This document shows positions 1 through 9,508 of a stretch of 64,000 bases of DNA, piece after piece. Where the stretch lies: positions 186,001 through 250,000 of the forward strand of contig CP023454.1 of the NCBI GenBank assembly GCA_002356635.1, in the 5' to 3' direction. The position numbers and the translations under genes were made by a program. The notes beneath the pieces were generated by a model that was not told the DNA's origin, ran no database searches, and saw only the letters and a list, made by a program, of their open reading frames with translations. Source of the stretch: Rhodobacteraceae bacterium QY30. GTDB taxonomy: Bacteria; Pseudomonadota; Alphaproteobacteria; Rhodobacterales; Rhodobacteraceae. Position 1 is the first letter of the stretch. The number at the start of each line of letters is the position of its first letter.

Positions 1-1557
1 CCGCTGAGACCGGGGGTCTGGGGCGTCGGAGGCGGCTGGGTGGCAGCGGCGGCGCTGCTTCTGCTGACGCTCGGAACCACGGCTGCCGTGCTTTGGCGGG
101 CCGGGGCTGCCCCCTTGCCGGGGGCGGCCGATTGGGTGGCCGTGCGCTTTACGGTGATGCAGGCGGCGGCCTCTGCGGCGATCAGCGCCGCGCTGGCCAT
201 CCCGGTGGCGCGGGCCCTGGCCCGGCGTTCCTTTCCGGGGCGCGGGCTTCTCATCTCGCTGATGGGGGCGCCCTTCCTTCTGCCGGGGATCGTGGCTGTC
301 ATCGGCATCCTTCATGTCTTCGGCCGCTCGGGCTGGATCAGCCAGCTGCTGGGGCGCTTCGGCCTGCCCCCGCTTGAGATCTACGGGCCGGTGGGCGTCG
401 TTCTGGCCCATGTCTTCTTCAACCTGCCGCTCGCGGTCCGACTGATCCTGCAAGGCTGGCGCGACATCCCGGCAGAACGGTTTCGTCTGGCCGCTTCGCT
501 GGGCTTCCGGTCCCGTGACATCAACCGCCTGCTGGAATGGCCGATGCTGCGCGCGATCCTGCCGGGCGTGGTGTTGGCGATCTTCCTGATCTGCCTGACC
601 AGTTTCGTCGTCGCGCTCACCCTCGGGGGTGGCCCACGGGCCACCACGGTCGAGCTGGCGATCTATCAGGCCTTCCGCTTCGACTTCGATCCGGGCCATG
701 CCGCCATGCTGGGTGTGGTGCAATTCGCGCTGTGTCTTGGCGCAACGCTGGTGGCGCTTTGGGTGACCGCGCCCACGGGCTTTGGCGCAGGACTGGACCG
801 CCCGCTTCGGGTGTGGGCGGCGTCAGGGCCTCTGGCCCGGCTGGTGGACGCTGCGATCCTTGCGGCTGCGGCAGCGTTCCTTCTGGCGCCCCTGCTGGCG
901 GTTCTGCTGGCGGGCCTGCCGGCGCTGACCCGGATCCCGGCATCGCTGGGCCAGGCCGCCCTGCGATCCGTGGTGATGGCGGGCCTCTCCGCCAGTATGA
1001 CGCTGGGCCTGACACTGGCCCTTGCGCATGCCGCACTGTCCCGGGGTCTGGCCGGCCGCCTGGCCGAAGCCGCGGGAATGCTGACTCTTGCCGCCTCGCC
1101 GCTGGTGATGGGCACGGGGCTTTTCCTGCTGCTTTACCCGATCATGGACCCGACGTCGGCCGCCCTTCCGGTGACGGTCGTGGTGAACGCGGCGATGGCG
1201 GTTCCCTTCTCGCTGCGCGTTCTGCTGCCCAGCCTGCGAGAGGTTGACGCCGACTATGGCCGTCTGTCCGAAAGCCTGGGCATCCGGGGATGGACCCGCC
1301 TGCGCCTGGTCACCCTGCCGCGACTGCGCCGGCCGATCGGCTTTGCGGCCGGTCTGGCCGCCGCGCTGGCGATGGGCGATCTGGGGGTCATCGCGCTGTT
1401 CGGAAACCCCGACCAGCCCACCTTGCCGCTTGAAGTCTTCCGCCTGATGGGCGCCTATCGGACCGAGGCCGCGGCCGCCGGGGCAGTGCTGCTGCTGGCG
1501 CTCAGCTTCGGGCTGTTCTGGATCTGCGACACATGGGGACGGAATGCTGACGCTTGA
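1..1557 (+). CDS. thiP: Thiamine/TPP ABC transporter permease ThiP (5' end outside window)
   Basis: Inner-membrane permease of the thiamine ABC importer, working with ThiQ and a periplasmic ThiB expected upstream. The reading frame is open from base 1; a GTG at 40 would give 505 residues, but in-frame codons continue upstream, so the true start is probably before the window. The protein has about twelve hydrophobic segments in two repeated halves, each with a binding-protein-dependent permease signature (first half around RLAASLGFRSRDINRL, second half around RLSESLGIRG), as expected for the fused double-permease ThiP family (about 520-540 residues). Its 3' end overlaps thiQ by 14 bases, which implies one transcript and translational coupling. 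An iron(III)/sulfate-type double permease is the alternative; the small ThiQ-type ATPase favours thiamine. Confidence 0.85.
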   Translation, partial: PLRPGVWGVGGGWVAAAALLLLTLGTTAAVLWRAGAAPLPGAADWVAVRFTVMQAAASAAISAALAIPVARALARRSFPGRGLLISLMGAPFLLPGIVAVIGILHVFGRSGWISQLLGRFGLPPLEIYGPVGVVLAHVFFNLPLAVRLILQGWRDIPAERFRLAASLGFRSRDINRLLEWPMLRAILPGVVLAIFLICLTSFVVALTLGGGPRATTVELAIYQAFRFDFDPGHAAMLGVVQFALCLGATLVALWVTAPTGFGAGLDRPLRVWAASGPLARLVDAAILAAAAAFLLAPLLAVLLAGLPALTRIPASLGQAALRSVVMAGLSASMTLGLTLALAHAALSRGLAGRLAEAAGMLTLAASPLVMGTGLFLLLYPIMDPTSAALPVTVVVNAAMAVPFSLRVLLPSLREVDADYGRLSESLGIRGWTRLRLVTLPRLRRPIGFAAGLAAALAMGDLGVIALFGNPDQPTLPLEVFRLMGAYRTEAAAAGAVLLLALSFGLFWICDTWGRNADA

Positions 1558-2239
1558 TCACCTGTCCCTGACGCTGGGAGCCTTCCGTCTGGAGGCCGAC
1601 CTGACCGTCCCCGGTCCCGGCGTCACGGCGATCATCGGCGCTTCAGGTTCCGGCAAGTCGACGCTGCTGGCCGCCATCGCCGGTTTCCTTGCTCCGGTCT
1701 CGGGACGCATCCTGTGGAACGGGCAGGACATGGCAACGCTGGCGCCGGGTGACCGGCCGTTGACCATGCTGTTCCAGGACCAGAACCTGTTCCCGCACCT
1801 GAGCGCCCGCAAGAACGTCGCGCTGGGCCTGTCGCCCGCGCTACGCCTGACCGCCGCCGAATGGGCCCGCGTCGATGAGGCCATGGCCCGCATCGGGCTG
1901 GGTGGTCTGGAAAACCGGTTGCCTGCCCAGCTTTCCGGCGGTCAGCAGGCCCGCGTTGCCTTGGCGCGCGTGCTTCTGCGGGCGCGGCCGCTTCTTCTGC
2001 TGGACGAAACCTTCGGTGGCCTCGGCCCGGCCCTGAAGGAGGAAATGCTGGACCTGGTCGCCCGGCTTTCGGCCGAAACCGCTGCCACCGTCCTTCTGGT
2101 CAGCCATGATCCGGATGATGCCCGCCGGATCGCGCCGCAGACCATCCTGGTGGCGGACGGCCAGGCCCAGCCGCCGGTTGCCACTGCCGATCTGCTGGCC
2201 AATCCGCCGCCGGGCCTGCGGCGCTATCTCGGCACATGA
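1544..2239 (+). CDS. thiQ: Thiamine ABC transporter ATP-binding protein ThiQ
   Basis: Cytoplasmic ATPase that powers ThiP. The 231-residue protein has a Walker A (GASGSGKST near residue 32), Q-loop (LFQDQNLFPHL), ABC signature (LSGGQQARVALARVL), Walker B (LLLLDETFGGL) and switch histidine (LLVSHD). Length matches E. coli ThiQ (about 232) rather than the longer Fe/polyamine ATPases with a C-terminal TOBE domain, which is absent here. The Walker B glutamate is followed by T rather than the usual P (DETF for DEPF). The start codon lies inside the end of thiP; a strong hairpin follows directly on the stop codon. Confidence 0.87.
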   Translation: MLTLDHLSLTLGAFRLEADLTVPGPGVTAIIGASGSGKSTLLAAIAGFLAPVSGRILWNGQDMATLAPGDRPLTMLFQDQNLFPHLSARKNVALGLSPALRLTAAEWARVDEAMARIGLGGLENRLPAQLSGGQQARVALARVLLRARPLLLLDETFGGLGPALKEEMLDLVARLSAETAATVLLVSHDPDDARRIAPQTILVADGQAQPPVATADLLANPPPGLRRYLGT

Positions 2240-2268
2240 AGAAGCCCCGGTCGCGGCCGGGGCTTCTT
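2239..2268 (+). terminator. Hairpin terminator of the thi operon
   Basis: A perfect 12-bp inverted repeat (arms 2239-2250 and 2257-2268, AAGAAGCCCCGG / CCGGGGCTTCTT) with a 6-base loop starts at the last base of the thiQ stop. The following bases on the plus strand are only moderately T-rich (CATTTCGTCCTT). It sits between convergent thiQ and petC, so it may act on both strands. Confidence 0.75.
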
Positions 2269-2334
2269 CATTTCGTCCTTGTTCCAATCCTCTGGGGTCC
2301 GGCGGGGGGATGAGCCCTGCCGGCCTTGTCCAGG

Positions 2335-3537
2335 TCAGTGCTTGCCCTTGTGAGGCGCCCAGAGGCGCTTGTTCGACAGGTACAGAAGCACCGTCAGCAG
2401 GCCAAGGAACAGAACACCCAGGAAGCCCGCCTGCTTGCGCGCCATCATGTGCGGCTCGGCCGTCCACATCAGGAAGGTCGCCACGTCCTCGGCCATGTGC
2501 TTGACGTCGTTCGGCGAACCGTCGGCGAAGGTCACCTGGCCGTCCGACAGCGGCGGCGGCATGGCGATCCAGCCGGTCGAGAAGGCGTGGTTCTGGTAAT
2601 AGGTCGTGCCGGCTTCGTCCTTGGTCTCGCCGGTGTAGCCCGACAGGATCGCGACGATGTATTCCGGGCCGCCCATGCCCTTGACGATCTGGTTGATGCC
2701 CAGCCCCATCGGCCCGTGGAAACCGGCGCGGGCCTTGGCCATCAGGCTCAGGTCCGGCGCGTTTTCCATCCCCGAACGCGGGAAGTTGTCCTTCGGCTCG
2801 GCCGGACGATCTTCGCCGGTGTCCTTGTCGGTCACGGTGAAGTTCTTCGCATAGGCGCGCACCTGGTCTTCCGGCAGGCGCGGCCCGCCTTCATCCGAGA
2901 GCGACCGGATCGGCACGAACTTCAGCCCATGGCAGGCCGCGCAGACTTCGGTGTAGACCTGAAGGCCGCGCTGAAGCTGGTGTTCGTCGAACTTGCCGAA
3001 CGGACCTTCGAAGCTGAAGGCCACGTCCTCGATCTCGGGCGCGCCATGCGCAGCGGCAGCCGGAGCCTCCGCCGGTGCGGCGGCGTGGTCGGCCGCCGAA
3101 GTGGTCGCCGGGGCTTCCGTGGTGGCAGGGGCAGCTTCCGTGGTCGTTGCGGCCGGTGCTTCGGTCGTGGTTGCGGGCGCTTCCGTCGTGGTCGCTGCCG
3201 GTGCTTCGGTCGTTGCCGCCGGAGCTTCCGTCGTCGCGGCCGGGGCCTCGGTCGTCGTCGCTGCCGGAGCCTCGGTCGTCGCTGCCGGCGCCGTCGTGGT
3301 TGCGTCGGTCGCAGCCGGGGCCGTCGTCGTCGCCTCGGTGGTCGTCGGCGCAGCGGTCGTTGTTTCCGGCGCCGCGGTGGTGGCCGGTGCTTCCGTCGCC
3401 ACCGGTGCCGCGGTGGTTGCCGCGGGCTCGGTGGTTGTCGTCGCGGTCGTCGTGGCCGTCTGGGCGATCACGCCGCCCGACAGCACGGCGGACAGGGCCA
3501 GAGCCGAAACCGCTGCGATCTTGGTGTTTCTCAGCAT
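2335..3537 (-). CDS. petC: Cytochrome c1 of the bc1 complex, with Thr/Ala/Pro-rich N-terminal extension
   Basis: Haem-c subunit of ubiquinol-cytochrome c reductase, passing electrons from the Rieske protein to soluble or membrane cytochrome c. A Sec signal peptide (about residues 1-25, ending GGVIA) is followed by about 140 residues of low complexity (26-165) built from ATTEAPA-like units. The catalytic domain then carries the haem motif CAACH at 199-203, the axial-methionine region GWIAMPPPL, and a C-terminal anchor ([18 protein letters not shown]). Total 400 residues, compared with about 280 for most c1 and about 450 for Paracoccus denitrificans, which has a known acidic Ala-rich extension in the same place. 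Last gene of the petABC operon, 18 bases after petB. Confidence 0.93.
   Translation of the reverse strand: MLRNTKIAAVSALALSAVLSGGVIAQTATTTATTTTEPAATTAAPVATEAPATTAAPETTTAAPTTTEATTTAPAATDATTTAPAATTEAPAATTTEAPAATTEAPAATTEAPAATTTEAPATTTEAPAATTTEAAPATTEAPATTSAADHAAAPAEAPAAAAHGAPEIEDVAFSFEGPFGKFDEHQLQRGLQVYTEVCAACHGLKFVPIRSLSDEGGPRLPEDQVRAYAKNFTVTDKDTGEDRPAEPKDNFPRSGMENAPDLSLMAKARAGFHGPMGLGINQIVKGMGGPEYIVAILSGYTGETKDEAGTTYYQNHAFSTGWIAMPPPLSDGQVTFADGSPNDVKHMAEDVATFLMWTAEPHMMARKQAGFLGVLFLGLLTVLLYLSNKRLWAPHKGKH
3043..3462 (-). repeat. Tandem TEAPAAT-type codon repeats in petC
   Basis: Codons 26-165 of petC consist of degenerate repeats encoding Thr, Ala, Pro and Glu, with the unit TTEAPAA or TTTEAPAA recurring at least eight times between residues 87 and 145. 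The region is rich in Thr and Ala with roughly one Glu per eight to ten residues, so it is only mildly acidic. It would form a flexible, disordered periplasmic linker. The repetitive DNA is the sort that changes length by slippage. Confidence 0.85.
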
Positions 3538-3555
3538 TTCAATCTGTCCTTTTCG

Positions 3556-4878
3556 TCACTCGGCCGCGTGGGATTTGGCGCCGTAGTGGGCATTGAAGTC
3601 GTCCTCGATGGTCGCGGGCTGCATCAGCGGCTTTTCGATCACGCCCAGCAGCGGCAGGATCACGAGGAAATAGGCGAACCAGTAGGCCGAGGCGATGATC
3701 GAGATCCAGGAGGTGACATCGGTCGGCGTCTGCGCGCCCACCCACATCAGCACCACGAAGTCGATGACCAGAAGCAGGAACCACCACTTGAACATCGGCC
3801 GGAAGCGGCCCGACCGAACGCGCGAGGTATCGAGCCAGGGCGCCAGCGCCATGACCGCGATCGCCCCGAACATCGCCAGCACGCCGAAGAACTTGGCGTC
3901 GACGATGCCGAAGGTGATCCAGTTGGCGAACATCACGACCCAGACATCGGCGGTGAAGGCGCGCAGGATCGCGTAGAAGGGCAGGAAGTACCATTCAGGC
4001 ACGATATGCGCAGGCGTCGCCAGCGGGTTCGCCTCGATGTAGTTGTCGGGGTGGCCCAGGTAGTTCGGCATGAAGCCGACGACCGCGAAGAACACCACCA
4101 GCACCAGACCCAGCGCGAACAGGTCCTTCACGACGAAGTACGGCCAGAAGGGCAGGGTGTCCTTGTCGGCTTCGGCTTTCGACGTACGGCGCACTTCGAC
4201 ACCGGTCGGGTTGTTGTTGCCCGTGGTGTGGAAGGCCCAGATGTGAACGGCAACCAGCGCGGCGATCACGAAGGGCAGCAGGTAGTGAAGGCTGAAGAAG
4301 CGGTTCAGGGTGGCATTGTCCACCGCCGGCCCGCCCAGAAGCCAGGTCTGGATCGGCTCACCGATGCCGGGGATCGCGCCGAAGAGCCCGGTGATCACCG
4401 TGGCGCCCCAGAATGACATCTGCCCCCAGGGCAGCACATAGCCCATGAAGGCGGTCGCCATCATCGCCAGGTAGATCAGCATCCCGATGATCCAGGTCAC
4501 CTCACGCGGCGCCTTGTAGCTGCCGTAGAACAGGCCCCGGAAGATGTGGATGTAGACGGCGAAGAAGAACAGCGACGCGCCGTTGGCGTGCAGGTAGCGC
4601 AGCATGTGGCCACCATTCACGTCGCGCATGATGTGTTCGACCGAGGCGAAGGCCAGGCTGACATGCGGCGTGTAGTGCATCACCAGGACGATGCCGGTGA
4701 CGATTTGCAGCACCAGGCAGAATGCCAGGACGATGCCCCAGATCCACCACCAGTTCAGGTTCTTCGGCGTCGGGATCATCAGGGTGTCGTAGACCAGGCT
4801 GACAAGCGGCAGGCGCTGGTGAAGCCACTTCTCGAAACCGGATTTCGGTTCGTAGTGGTCGTGCGGAATACCAGACAT
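3556..4878 (-). CDS. petB: Cytochrome b of the bc1 complex
   Basis: Di-haem membrane subunit that holds the quinol-oxidising (Qo) and quinone-reducing (Qi) sites. The 440-residue protein has eight or nine hydrophobic helices. Haem ligands are visible as H97/H111 ([20 protein letters not shown]) and H198/H212 (HYLLPF...VHIWAFH), with the usual 13-residue spacing in helix B and helix D. The Qo-site PEWY motif is at 294-297. It is the full-length, non-split type with both b6-like and subunit-IV-like halves, typical of proteobacteria. It lies 9 bases downstream of petA. Confidence 0.97.
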   Translation of the reverse strand: MSGIPHDHYEPKSGFEKWLHQRLPLVSLVYDTLMIPTPKNLNWWWIWGIVLAFCLVLQIVTGIVLVMHYTPHVSLAFASVEHIMRDVNGGHMLRYLHANGASLFFFAVYIHIFRGLFYGSYKAPREVTWIIGMLIYLAMMATAFMGYVLPWGQMSFWGATVITGLFGAIPGIGEPIQTWLLGGPAVDNATLNRFFSLHYLLPFVIAALVAVHIWAFHTTGNNNPTGVEVRRTSKAEADKDTLPFWPYFVVKDLFALGLVLVVFFAVVGFMPNYLGHPDNYIEANPLATPAHIVPEWYFLPFYAILRAFTADVWVVMFANWITFGIVDAKFFGVLAMFGAIAVMALAPWLDTSRVRSGRFRPMFKWWFLLLVIDFVVLMWVGAQTPTDVTSWISIIASAYWFAYFLVILPLLGVIEKPLMQPATIEDDFNAHYGAKSHAAE

Positions 4879-4887
4879 GTTGCCCCC

Positions 4888-5451
4888 TCAGCCCAGCAGG
4901 ATGGTATTTTCGTCGGTGAACTTCGCCACCGGAACGGGAAGGTTGCGCGGCGCCGGGCCTTTGCGGATCCGGCCCGCGGTATCGTAGTGCGACCCGTGGC
5001 AGGGGCAGAACCAGCCGCCGAAATCGCCCGATCCGTTGCCCAGAGGCACGCAGCCCAGGTGCGTGCAGACGCCCATCATCACCAGCCATTCGCCGGCTTC
5101 GTCCAGCGTGCGGTTCTTGTCTTCCGCGGTCGCGGTCGCCTCGATGTTGGCGTTCTCGGCGCCCTTGTCGATCAGGTCCGCCAAGGCGACCTGGCGGCCC
5201 TTCTCGATTTCCTCAGGGGTGCGGCGGCGGATGAACACCGGCTTGCCGCGCCACTTGACGGTCAGCTGCGTGCCGACTTCAACCGCGCTCACATCGACGA
5301 AAATCGAGCTGAGCGCCTTCACGTCGGCCGAAGGATTCATCTGGTCCACCAGGGTCCAGACGGCCGCGCCACCGGCAACGGCACCGACACCGGCGGTAGC
5401 GTAGTACAGGAAATCCCTCCGGGTGCCTGCGTGCTCTTCTGCGTGGGACAC
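4888..5451 (-). CDS. petA: Rieske iron-sulfur subunit of the bc1 complex
   Basis: 2Fe-2S protein that takes the first electron from quinol at the Qo site. The 187-residue protein starts at GTG (5449-5451), preceded by GGGAGA seven bases upstream. A Tat-type twin-arginine signal anchor ([12 protein letters not shown], residues 10-21, then a hydrophobic helix) shows export of the folded protein. Cluster ligands are C129/H131 and C149/H152 in CTHLGC and CPCHGSHYD, with the structural disulfide pair C134/C151. First gene of petABC. Confidence 0.96.
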   Translation of the reverse strand: MSHAEEHAGTRRDFLYYATAGVGAVAGGAAVWTLVDQMNPSADVKALSSIFVDVSAVEVGTQLTVKWRGKPVFIRRRTPEEIEKGRQVALADLIDKGAENANIEATATAEDKNRTLDEAGEWLVMMGVCTHLGCVPLGNGSGDFGGWFCPCHGSHYDTAGRIRKGPAPRNLPVPVAKFTDENTILLG

Positions 5452-5528
5452 GAGATCTTCTCCCTTTCTTGGCCGGGGTGGCCATGTATCGAAGGGCCGC
5501 GGTTTCCCGCAGCCATCACGGGCAGGTT

Positions 5529-5556
5529 ATTATCTTTCAAAATTGGGGGCGTCCAG
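5529..5556 (-). promoter_or_regulatory. Candidate sigma-70 promoter of petABC
   Basis: Reading the minus strand, CTGGAC (5551-5556) and GATAAT (5529-5534) are spaced by 16 bases, about 78 bases upstream of the petA GTG codon in an AT-richer patch. The -10 is a good match and the -35 a weak one. Confidence 0.4.
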
Positions 5557-5649
5557 CACACAAAGGGGTGGGAAGCCCCGAGATTCCGCCGTTTACCCGA
5601 AGTGTTCCCGTGGCGACACGTCGCACCCCTGTCCTGTGCTGCCCTTACG

Positions 5650-6258
5650 TCAGGCGGCAGGCGCCGTGGCAAGCATCGCCGGCCGCCGCGCAAAGGCGGC
5701 CTGCCAGGCTGCCAACTGCGGGCGGGTTCTGCGCCAATCGCGGTCGGTCAGGCGGAAATCCAGGTATTCCAGCGCGCAGCCGATGGCGATCTGCCCCATG
5801 TCCAGCGGTCCTTGCAGATGCGCGATCCAGCGCGCCTCAAGTGCATCAAGTGCCCGGTCGATCTTGGCCAGCTGTCCTTCCGCCCAAGGGGCAAAGCGCG
5901 CCGCCTCGGGCCGCAGGCGTCCTTCATAGACCACCAGAACCGCTGCCTCCATGATGCCATCCGCCGTCGCCTCCAGCGTCAGCGTGTCCCACAGGCGTGG
6001 CGCGGTCGGGTAAAGCCGCCCACCCGCGCGATCGTCAAGAAAGCGGCAGATGACCCGGCTGTCATACAGCGCCGGACCATCGTCACGTTCCAGCGCCGGG
6101 ACCTTGCCCAAGGGGTTCTGGGCCAGGGGCATCCTGGCGGGGTCAAGCGGGGTCCCCGATGCGGAGATCATGGCCACATCGGCAAGCTGTCCGGTTTCGT
6201 GCAGAACCACCATCACCTTGCGAACGAAAGGCGAGGTCGGCGAATGGTAAAGGCGCAT
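5650..6258 (-). CDS. Glutathione S-transferase family protein
   Basis: Soluble GST-fold protein, substrate unknown. The N-terminal thioredoxin-like domain begins MRLYHSPTSPFVRKVMVVLH, where S9 in the SPTSPFVRKV segment is the likely glutathione-activating serine; the cis-proline loop is GKVPALERDDGPALYDS. The rest is the all-helical C-terminal domain. I chose ATG 6256-6258 (202 residues), preceded by GAAGGA, over an upstream in-frame ATG at 6312 because the family motif starts directly at this methionine. It follows mtaB on the same strand after 85 bases that contain a hairpin overlapping the ribosome binding site. Confidence 0.85.
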   Translation of the reverse strand: MRLYHSPTSPFVRKVMVVLHETGQLADVAMISASGTPLDPARMPLAQNPLGKVPALERDDGPALYDSRVICRFLDDRAGGRLYPTAPRLWDTLTLEATADGIMEAAVLVVYEGRLRPEAARFAPWAEGQLAKIDRALDALEARWIAHLQGPLDMGQIAIGCALEYLDFRLTDRDWRRTRPQLAAWQAAFARRPAMLATAPAA

Positions 6259-6268
6259 GGGGTCAGTC

Positions 6269-6287
6269 CTTCGATCAGGGATCGAAG
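6269..6287 (-). promoter_or_regulatory. Hairpin overlapping the GST ribosome binding site
   Basis: CTTCGATC / GATCGAAG form a perfect 8-bp inverted repeat with a 3-base loop (6277-6279). On the minus-strand mRNA the 3' arm overlaps the GAAGGA Shine-Dalgarno sequence (complement of 6267-6272) that lies before the GST start codon, so folding would mask the ribosome binding site. It could also be a weak processing site between mtaB and the GST gene. Confidence 0.45.
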
Positions 6288-6343
6288 ACCACTCTCGGAC
6301 GGCCAGGGCCATTCGGCAAGCGTGGCGCGCGCCCGGTCGGGCC

Positions 6344-7597
6344 TCAGGCCAGAAGCTGCCCGTGCGCCTGCCCGGTGATCGTGGACGTCAGGATCGTGCC
6401 TTCGGGCTGATCCTTGGCGAAGACGACTTCGGCGAACTGTTCGGTCCGTCCCAGGCGCGGGCCTTCAGTCAGGATCCGGTGGACCTGCCCCACCTGTCCG
6501 CGAAGGTGGCGGTCCAGCGCGGCATTGCCCGCCGCGCGCAGGCGGGCGGCGCGGTCCTTTACCTCGGGTCCCTTGACCTGCGGCATCCGGGCGGCGGGGG
6601 TGCCCTTTCGCGGGCTGAAGGGGAAAACGTGCAGGAAGGTCAGGCCGCAGTCGTCGACCAGCTTCAGCGAGTTTTCGAACATCGCCTCGGTTTCCGTGGG
6701 GAAGCCTGCGATGATGTCCGCGCCAAAGACGATCCCGGGCCGCAGGCGCCGGGCGTCCTCGCAGAAGCGAATCGCGTCATCGCGCAGGTGGCGGCGCTTC
6801 ATCCGTTTCAGGATCATGTCGTCCCCGGCCTGAAGCGACAGGTGCAGGTGCGGCATCAGGCGCGGCTCGGTTGCGATGGCCTGCATCAGGTTCTCGTCCG
6901 CCTCGATCGAATCGATGGAACTGATCCGCAGGCGCGGCAGGTCGGGGACCAGCTTCAGGATCCGCATGACCAGATCGCCCAGACGCGGCGTGGCAGGCAA
7001 GTCCGCCCCCCAGGATGTCAGGTCGACCCCGGTCAGCACCACTTCGTTGAAGCCGCGATCGACCAGCCGCTTGATCTGGTCGATCACCACGCCCGCAGGG
7101 ACCGAGCGGGAATTGCCCCGGCCGTAGGGAATGATGCAGAAGGTGCAGCGGTGGTCGCAGCCGTTCTGGACCTGCACATAGGCGCGATGCCGGCCGAACC
7201 CGTCGATCAGGTGGCCCGCGGTTTCCCGGACCGACATGATGTCGTCGACCTGCACCTTTTCGGTGACGCCGATCAGATCGGGCGCGCGAAGGCGCGTCCA
7301 GGTGTCGGCCTGCATCTTTTCGTGGTTGCCGATCACGCGGGCCACTTCCGGCATGGCGGCGAAGGTTTCGGGCTCGGTCTGGGCAGCGCATCCCGTCACG
7401 ATGATCGTGGCGCCGGGATGGTCGCGCGACAGGCGCCGGATTTCCTGCTTGGCCTTCCGCACCGCCTCGGCCGTCACCGCGCAGGTGTTGACGACGACGG
7501 CATTGTCGATGCCCGCCGCTTCAGCCAGTTCCTTCATCGCCTCGGTTTCGTAGGCGTTCAGGCGGCAACCCAGCGTGGAAAAGACCGGGGCGGTCAT
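6344..7597 (-). CDS. mtaB: tRNA t6A37 methylthiotransferase MtaB
   Basis: Radical-SAM enzyme converting t6A37 to ms2t6A37 in tRNAs reading ANN codons. The 417-residue protein has the N-terminal UPF0004 domain with three cysteines for the auxiliary 4Fe-4S cluster (TLGCRLN, NTCAV, VTGCAAQ) and the radical-SAM motif CxxxCxxC in [17 protein letters not shown]. The [11 protein letters not shown] start and the absence of a strong C-terminal TRAM extension fit the MtaB/YqeV branch better than MiaB or RimO. Its ATG overlaps the dapF stop by four bases (TCAT, 7594-7597). Confidence 0.93.
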   Translation of the reverse strand: MTAPVFSTLGCRLNAYETEAMKELAEAAGIDNAVVVNTCAVTAEAVRKAKQEIRRLSRDHPGATIIVTGCAAQTEPETFAAMPEVARVIGNHEKMQADTWTRLRAPDLIGVTEKVQVDDIMSVRETAGHLIDGFGRHRAYVQVQNGCDHRCTFCIIPYGRGNSRSVPAGVVIDQIKRLVDRGFNEVVLTGVDLTSWGADLPATPRLGDLVMRILKLVPDLPRLRISSIDSIEADENLMQAIATEPRLMPHLHLSLQAGDDMILKRMKRRHLRDDAIRFCEDARRLRPGIVFGADIIAGFPTETEAMFENSLKLVDDCGLTFLHVFPFSPRKGTPAARMPQVKGPEVKDRAARLRAAGNAALDRHLRGQVGQVHRILTEGPRLGRTEQFAEVVFAKDQPEGTILTSTITGQAHGQLLA

Positions 7598-8433
7598 CGG
7601 ACCCCGGCCAGGTAGTCGGGCGAAAGGCGTCCTTCGAACACCAGGGCAACCGGCCCCGACAGCCAGACGCCGTCGTCGCGCCAGTCCACCGTCAGAACCC
7701 CGCCATCCACGTCCAGCGTCACCTTGCGGCCCGTCAGTCCGCGCTGATGTGCCGCCACCGCCGTGGCGCAGGCGCCCGAGCCGCAGGCAAGCGTGATCCC
7801 CGCCCCGCGTTCCCAGACCCGCATCCGCAGACGGTCCGGACCGATCAGGCTGGCGAATTCGACGTTGGTGCGGGCGGGGAACAAGGGATCATGTTCGACC
7901 AGCGGCCCCCGCGCGGGCAGATCCACCGCTTCGGCATCCGGCACGAAGAAGATGCAATGCGGGTTGCCCATCCCCACCGCAGCCGGATCGCCCGGAAGCG
8001 GCAGATGCAGAAGGTCCGCATCGCGTGCCAGCGGCACCGACGCCCAATCGAGAATCGGGTGACCCATGTTCACACGTACGCTGCCATCGTCCTCACGAAC
8101 GGCGAGCAGCTCGCCCCGCTCGGTCCTGATGCGCAGGCTGTCCCGTCCAAGGCCCGCCATCACATGATGGGCGACACAGCGCGTGGCATTGCCGCAGGCC
8201 CCAGCGCGCGAACCGTCCGTGTTCCAGAAATCCAGCGCGATATCCGCATCCTCGCTGTCGCGGATCTCGGCCAGCTGGTCAAATCCCACGCCCCGGTTCC
8301 GGTCTCCAAGCGTCCGCGCCAGGGCCGGAGTCGTCACGGCCGGCCGTCCCCGGGAATCGAGGACGACGAAGTCATTGCCTGCGCCATGCATTTTCAGGAA
8401 GGCCAGACCCTGGGGGAATTCATTCGCGTTCAT
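7594..8433 (-). CDS. dapF: Diaminopimelate epimerase
   Basis: Interconverts LL- and meso-diaminopimelate for lysine and peptidoglycan synthesis. The two catalytic cysteines are visible as C80 in GACGNATRC and C217 in [10 protein letters not shown]. The start at 8433 ([20 protein letters not shown]) gives 279 residues, matching the family; a longer open frame runs upstream through the tRNA-Lys gene and is not coding. Translationally coupled to mtaB. Confidence 0.95.
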   Translation of the reverse strand: MNANEFPQGLAFLKMHGAGNDFVVLDSRGRPAVTTPALARTLGDRNRGVGFDQLAEIRDSEDADIALDFWNTDGSRAGACGNATRCVAHHVMAGLGRDSLRIRTERGELLAVREDDGSVRVNMGHPILDWASVPLARDADLLHLPLPGDPAAVGMGNPHCIFFVPDAEAVDLPARGPLVEHDPLFPARTNVEFASLIGPDRLRMRVWERGAGITLACGSGACATAVAAHQRGLTGRKVTLDVDGGVLTVDWRDDGVWLSGPVALVFEGRLSPDYLAGVR

Positions 8434-8487
8434 GCCCCGCCATATAGGCCCGCCGCGAAAGTTTTGCCAGCGCCCGCATCTTTGCAC

Positions 8488-8516
8488 TTGACCGCCCCCG
8501 CCGCCCAACCTAAAGA
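8488..8516 (+). promoter_or_regulatory. Sigma-70 promoter of tRNA-Lys
   Basis: TTGACC (8488-8493) and TAAAGA (8511-8516) are separated by exactly 17 bases, placing a start of transcription near 8523, a few bases before the mature tRNA. The segment lies between the divergent dapF and the tRNA. Confidence 0.7.
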
Positions 8517-8529
8517 CCCGCCCTGTGAC

Positions 8530-8605
8530 GGGCCCGTAGCTCAGTTGGTAGAGCAACTGACTTTTAATCAGTGGGTCACAGGTTCGAATCCTGTCGGGCT
8601 CACCA
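8530..8605 (+). tRNA. tRNA-Lys (anticodon TTT)
   Basis: The 76-base cloverleaf has acceptor arms GGGCCCG / CGGGCTC (one G-T wobble), D-arm core TAGCTCAG, anticodon stem ACTGA / TCAGT with loop CTTTTAA (anticodon TTT), T-loop GGTTCGAATCC and an encoded CCA end. The T-rich hairpin just after it probably ends the transcript. Confidence 0.97.
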
Positions 8606-8610
8606 CTCAC

Positions 8611-8653
8611 AAACCAAGGGCCTGGGCGGCGACGCTCGGGCCTTTTGGTTTTC
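8611..8653 (+). terminator. Probable terminator of tRNA-Lys
   Basis: AAACCAA-GGGCC (8611-8622) can pair imperfectly with GGGCC-TTTTGGTTT (8638-8651), giving a hairpin that ends in a T-rich run five bases after the tRNA. The pairing needs a bulge. Confidence 0.5.
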
Positions 8654-8680
8654 CGGCCAGGGTGCGGCGCAGGGAGCGGA

Positions 8681-9508
8681 TCAGTCCTGCGCCAGATCCG
8701 GATCGGGCCGCCACCAGGTCCCCAGGGAAATGACCCGCTGCAGCAGCTCTGACGCTTCCTGTAGAAGGGTCGCGCGCCCGGACTCATCGTCATGATGCGT
8801 GCCGGCCAGCGCCATGTCGGTCAGCTGTCCCAGTTTGTCCTGCAGGGCCTTCAGGGCATCCAGGCTGGCGCGCCAGTCGCCGTGGTCGATGACGGGGCCG
8901 AAGAATTCCGTCATGTAGCGGATGGCTTTCACATTCTTGCGAAGCGTGTGAAGCGCCGTGTCCTTCATCTGGTCCAGCGGCTTGCCGGGCAGGATGTCGG
9001 TCCAGGCATGGTCCAGCGCATTTCCCGCCAGCACCCCGATCGGCGACTTGCGCCAACCCTTCGCGCGCTTGCCCTCGGCCTTCCAGCCCTTTCGGTCCAG
9101 TCGATCCTCCAGCCGGGTTGCAAAGGCGCCGGCATCGCGGCGATCCAGGCGTTTGCGCGCCGTTTCCCGGACCTCTTGCGCCACGGTCTGCCGGCGGGAG
9201 CGCTCCTCCTCGGTCCGGGCCGCGGCCAGCAGGATGTCCGCGTCGCGGATCTGCCCCAACTCCCGGAAAATGCGGCGCGATTCGGCCTTCATGTCTTTGA
9301 TGAAGTCGCCGTCCAGGATGGGCTCATAGGCGCGAAGCATGGTTCGCAGACGCCGCAGCGCCACCCGCGCCTGATGCGGCCCATGCGGATCGTCATCCGT
9401 CATTGTCGCATCAAGATGGGTCACGAAGTCATCTGCCGCGTCGAGGGCGATCACCACAAAGGCTTCTTCCGCGGTCATGTCCGGCGTGAGGGGAGTACGG
9501 TCTGTCAT
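8681..9508 (-). CDS. CHAD domain protein
   Basis: A 275-residue all-helical protein of the CHAD family (conserved histidine alpha-helical domain), members of which bind inorganic polyphosphate. Visible family features are the His/Arg-rich helix [20 protein letters not shown] near residue 46 and the second-repeat helix beginning [16 protein letters not shown]. No signal peptide or CYTH (polyphosphatase) domain is fused to it. The start at 9508 is chosen because the preceding AAGGGACGGG is a good ribosome binding site and the family similarity begins here; an open frame extends upstream but is not family-like. Monocistronic. Confidence 0.85.
   Translation of the reverse strand: MTDRTPLTPDMTAEEAFVVIALDAADDFVTHLDATMTDDDPHGPHQARVALRRLRTMLRAYEPILDGDFIKDMKAESRRIFRELGQIRDADILLAAARTEEERSRRQTVAQEVRETARKRLDRRDAGAFATRLEDRLDRKGWKAEGKRAKGWRKSPIGVLAGNALDHAWTDILPGKPLDQMKDTALHTLRKNVKAIRYMTEFFGPVIDHGDWRASLDALKALQDKLGQLTDMALAGTHHDDESGRATLLQEASELLQRVISLGTWWRPDPDLAQD

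Noticed and set aside
1-60. Thiamine (TPP) riboswitch expected before the thi operon
   Set aside because: The window starts inside thiP; any riboswitch would lie upstream of thiB, outside the window.
3043-3462. Direct repeats resembling a CRISPR array or satellite
   Set aside because: Repeats are in frame with a protein, have no conserved spacers or fixed unit length, and encode a plausible extension of cytochrome c1.
2326-4416. 696-residue plus-strand frame over petC-petB with GRRCRG repeats
   Set aside because: Its repeats are the reverse reading of the petC Thr/Ala codons; the petC and petB proteins have clear cofactor motifs on the other strand.
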